This document shows, piece after piece, positions 6,613 through 7,804 of a DNA stretch of 7,804 nucleotides; position 1 is the first letter of the stretch, and each line of letters starts with the position of its first letter. The DNA lies in assembly GCA_946534775.1 (NCBI GenBank), contig CAMNCZ010000035.1, positions 1 to 7,804 on the forward strand, in the 5' to 3' direction. A model generated the notes under the pieces. That model did no database searches and was not told the DNA's origin. It was given only the letters and a program-made list of their open reading frames with translations. The DNA comes from an uncultured Eubacteriaceae bacterium. GTDB taxonomy: Bacteria > Bacillota > Clostridia > Lachnospirales > CAG-274. The translations under genes and the position numbers were made by a program.

Positions 6613-7801
6613 ACGCATTAAACAGCTGACAAAACGCATATTGCTGGCAAGGCTGCGCCTTTTATCCAAAAACGGGTTTTACGGCCTGCTGCTTATGCAT
6701 CTGGGCTTTGCGCTGAGCGATTGGTGCGAAACGGCGGCAACAGACGGCAAAAAAATATATTTTTCGGCGGATTTTGTTGACGGGCTTGACGATACGGAGC
6801 TTGAATTTGTGCTTATGCATGAGGTACTTCACGCGGCTTTGCAGCACGGCGCACGGCGCGGGAACCGCAACAGTCTTATTTTTAATATTGCTTGTGATAT
6901 AGTTGTAAATTCCAATATAAAACGTGCCTGCGGCGGAAGTGATACCGCGATAAGTCTTAAAAATTTCGGCGGGACCGCAATGCATATCGCACCCGACGGG
7001 AAAGAGGGATATGAGTATACGGCGGAGCAGGTATATAAAATGCTGATAGATAATGCGGTAAAAATCGATATGCAGGGACAGTGGGACGACCATTCCCGCC
7101 TGGGAGGCGGTGACGGTGACGATGCGAACGAAATGTCAAATAATTGGACAGTGCATCTCGATCAAGCAATAAAGGCTATGGAGAAACAACGGGAAAACGG
7201 GCGTTCGTCGGGCAGTGTTCCTATGCTTGCCGAAAGACTTTTAAAGGAGTTTAAGACCCCGAAAATAGACTGGCGCCGTGTGCTTACGGAGTTTGTGCAG
7301 GAAGATATACTGGATTATACCTTTTCCCCGCCCGACAGAAGATTCGGCGACCTGCCGTTTTTTCTGCCCGATCTGAATGTGGCAGATGTATACGACCACC
7401 CCGGGAATGTGCTGTTTATGGTAGATACCTCGGCCTCGGTCACGGATGATGAGATAGCTGCGGCCTACAGTGAAATAAAGGGTGCAATAGACCAGTTTGA
7501 CGGCAGATTGAAAGGTTTGCTGGGATTTTTTGATGCCAACGTTTGGCCGCCTGTGCCGTTTGAAAGCGTAAGGGACCTTAAAGCCGTTGTTCCGAGGGGC
7601 GGCGGCGGTACAAGTTTTTTTGCCGTGTTTGAGTATATAAAACAAAATATGCCGAAAGACCCGCCCAAAAGCATTGTTATCCTTACAGACGGCGAGGCCG
7701 AATTCCCGAAAGAAAGCGCTGCTTTGGGTATTCCCGTGCTGTGGGTGCTGACTTCGGAACATATTACACCCCCGTGGGGCAGAAAAGTTTGTATTAAATA
7801 A
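6596..7801 (+). CDS. DUF2201-type metallopeptidase-like / VWA domain protein (COG3864-like), 401 residues
   Basis: A two-domain partner of the MoxR ATPase. The N-terminal part (about 1-160) has HEVLH at 75-79 with H84 and, further on, D101 and N105 in the NIACDIVVN stretch. This is the zinc peptidase-like signature of the DUF2201 N-terminal domain. A flexible Gly/Asp-rich linker (about 164-185) and a helical part (about 186-260) follow. The VWA domain (about 270-395) has a complete MIDAS: D277-x-S279-x-S281, T339 and D365 in LTDGEAEF. Metal-dependent target binding is therefore likely; true protease activity is not proven for the family. The C-terminus (PPWGRKVCIK) looks like a natural family end, and the stop at 7799-7801 is three bases from the window edge, so the gene is complete. 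AAGGGAG (6581-6587) lies eight bases before the ATG, inside the MoxR gene. There is no signal peptide, so it is cytosolic. Confidence 0.93.
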   Translation: MELTDKRIKQLTKRILLARLRLLSKNGFYGLLLMHLGFALSDWCETAATDGKKIYFSADFVDGLDDTELEFVLMHEVLHAALQHGARRGNRNSLIFNIACDIVVNSNIKRACGGSDTAISLKNFGGTAMHIAPDGKEGYEYTAEQVYKMLIDNAVKIDMQGQWDDHSRLGGGDGDDANEMSNNWTVHLDQAIKAMEKQRENGRSSGSVPMLAERLLKEFKTPKIDWRRVLTEFVQEDILDYTFSPPDRRFGDLPFFLPDLNVADVYDHPGNVLFMVDTSASVTDDEIAAAYSEIKGAIDQFDGRLKGLLGFFDANVWPPVPFESVRDLKAVVPRGGGGTSFFAVFEYIKQNMPKDPPKSIVILTDGEAEFPKESAALGIPVLWVLTSEHITPPWGRKVCIK

Positions 7802-7804
7802 AAA

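Noticed and set aside
1..7804. CRISPR array, insertion sequence or long direct repeats
   Set aside because: No regularly spaced repeats, transposase or terminal inverted repeats were seen on either strand.

Overview
The window looks like a chromosomal segment of a low-to-moderate-GC Gram-positive bacterium of the class Clostridia. The reasons are strong purine-rich ribosome binding sites before nearly every gene, tRNA genes with no encoded CCA end, frequent ATA and AGG codons, T-rich intrinsic terminators, and a small DUF6514-like protein of a kind I associate with Clostridia. The placement is an inference; no marker gene settles the genus.

Bases 1-278 are the end of a tRNA cluster: a truncated tRNA-Thr(TGT), a CAT-anticodon tRNA (Ile2 or Met) and a tRNA-Asp(GTC), closed by a textbook intrinsic terminator. 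A good extended -10 promoter (289-317) then starts a short two-gene unit. It holds an unrecognised membrane-anchored protein (350-1069) and a small HD-superfamily hydrolase (1097-1642). This unit converges on a minus-strand DUF6514-like gene (1662-1940). Both appear to use one hairpin (1646-1681) that terminates in both directions and overlaps the last codons of the minus-strand gene.

Bases 1941-2267 are a very AT-rich divergent intergenic region with nested inverted repeats around 2083/2084 and candidate promoters on both strands. From it runs a tightly packed three-gene operon that fills the rest of the window. The first gene is a 1073-residue SF2 helicase of the COG4646 type ('N12 class adenine methylase' helicase module), here with no methyltransferase domain. 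The second is a 373-residue MoxR-type AAA+ ATPase. The third is a 401-residue protein with a DUF2201-type HExxH metallopeptidase-like domain and a C-terminal von Willebrand A domain with an intact MIDAS. Gene spacing is 1 nt and then a 17-nt overlap, so the three are almost certainly co-expressed.

MoxR and VWA proteins are known to act as pairs: the ATPase remodels a target that the MIDAS protein selects. The helicase would give this pair a nucleic-acid-acting partner. The helicase family is best known inside conjugative elements and phage-like elements, fused to a DNA methylase. The methylase-free form in an operon with MoxR and VWA is the best candidate here for an undescribed system (DNA processing, conflict or defence). 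No function for the combination can be proven from the sequence.
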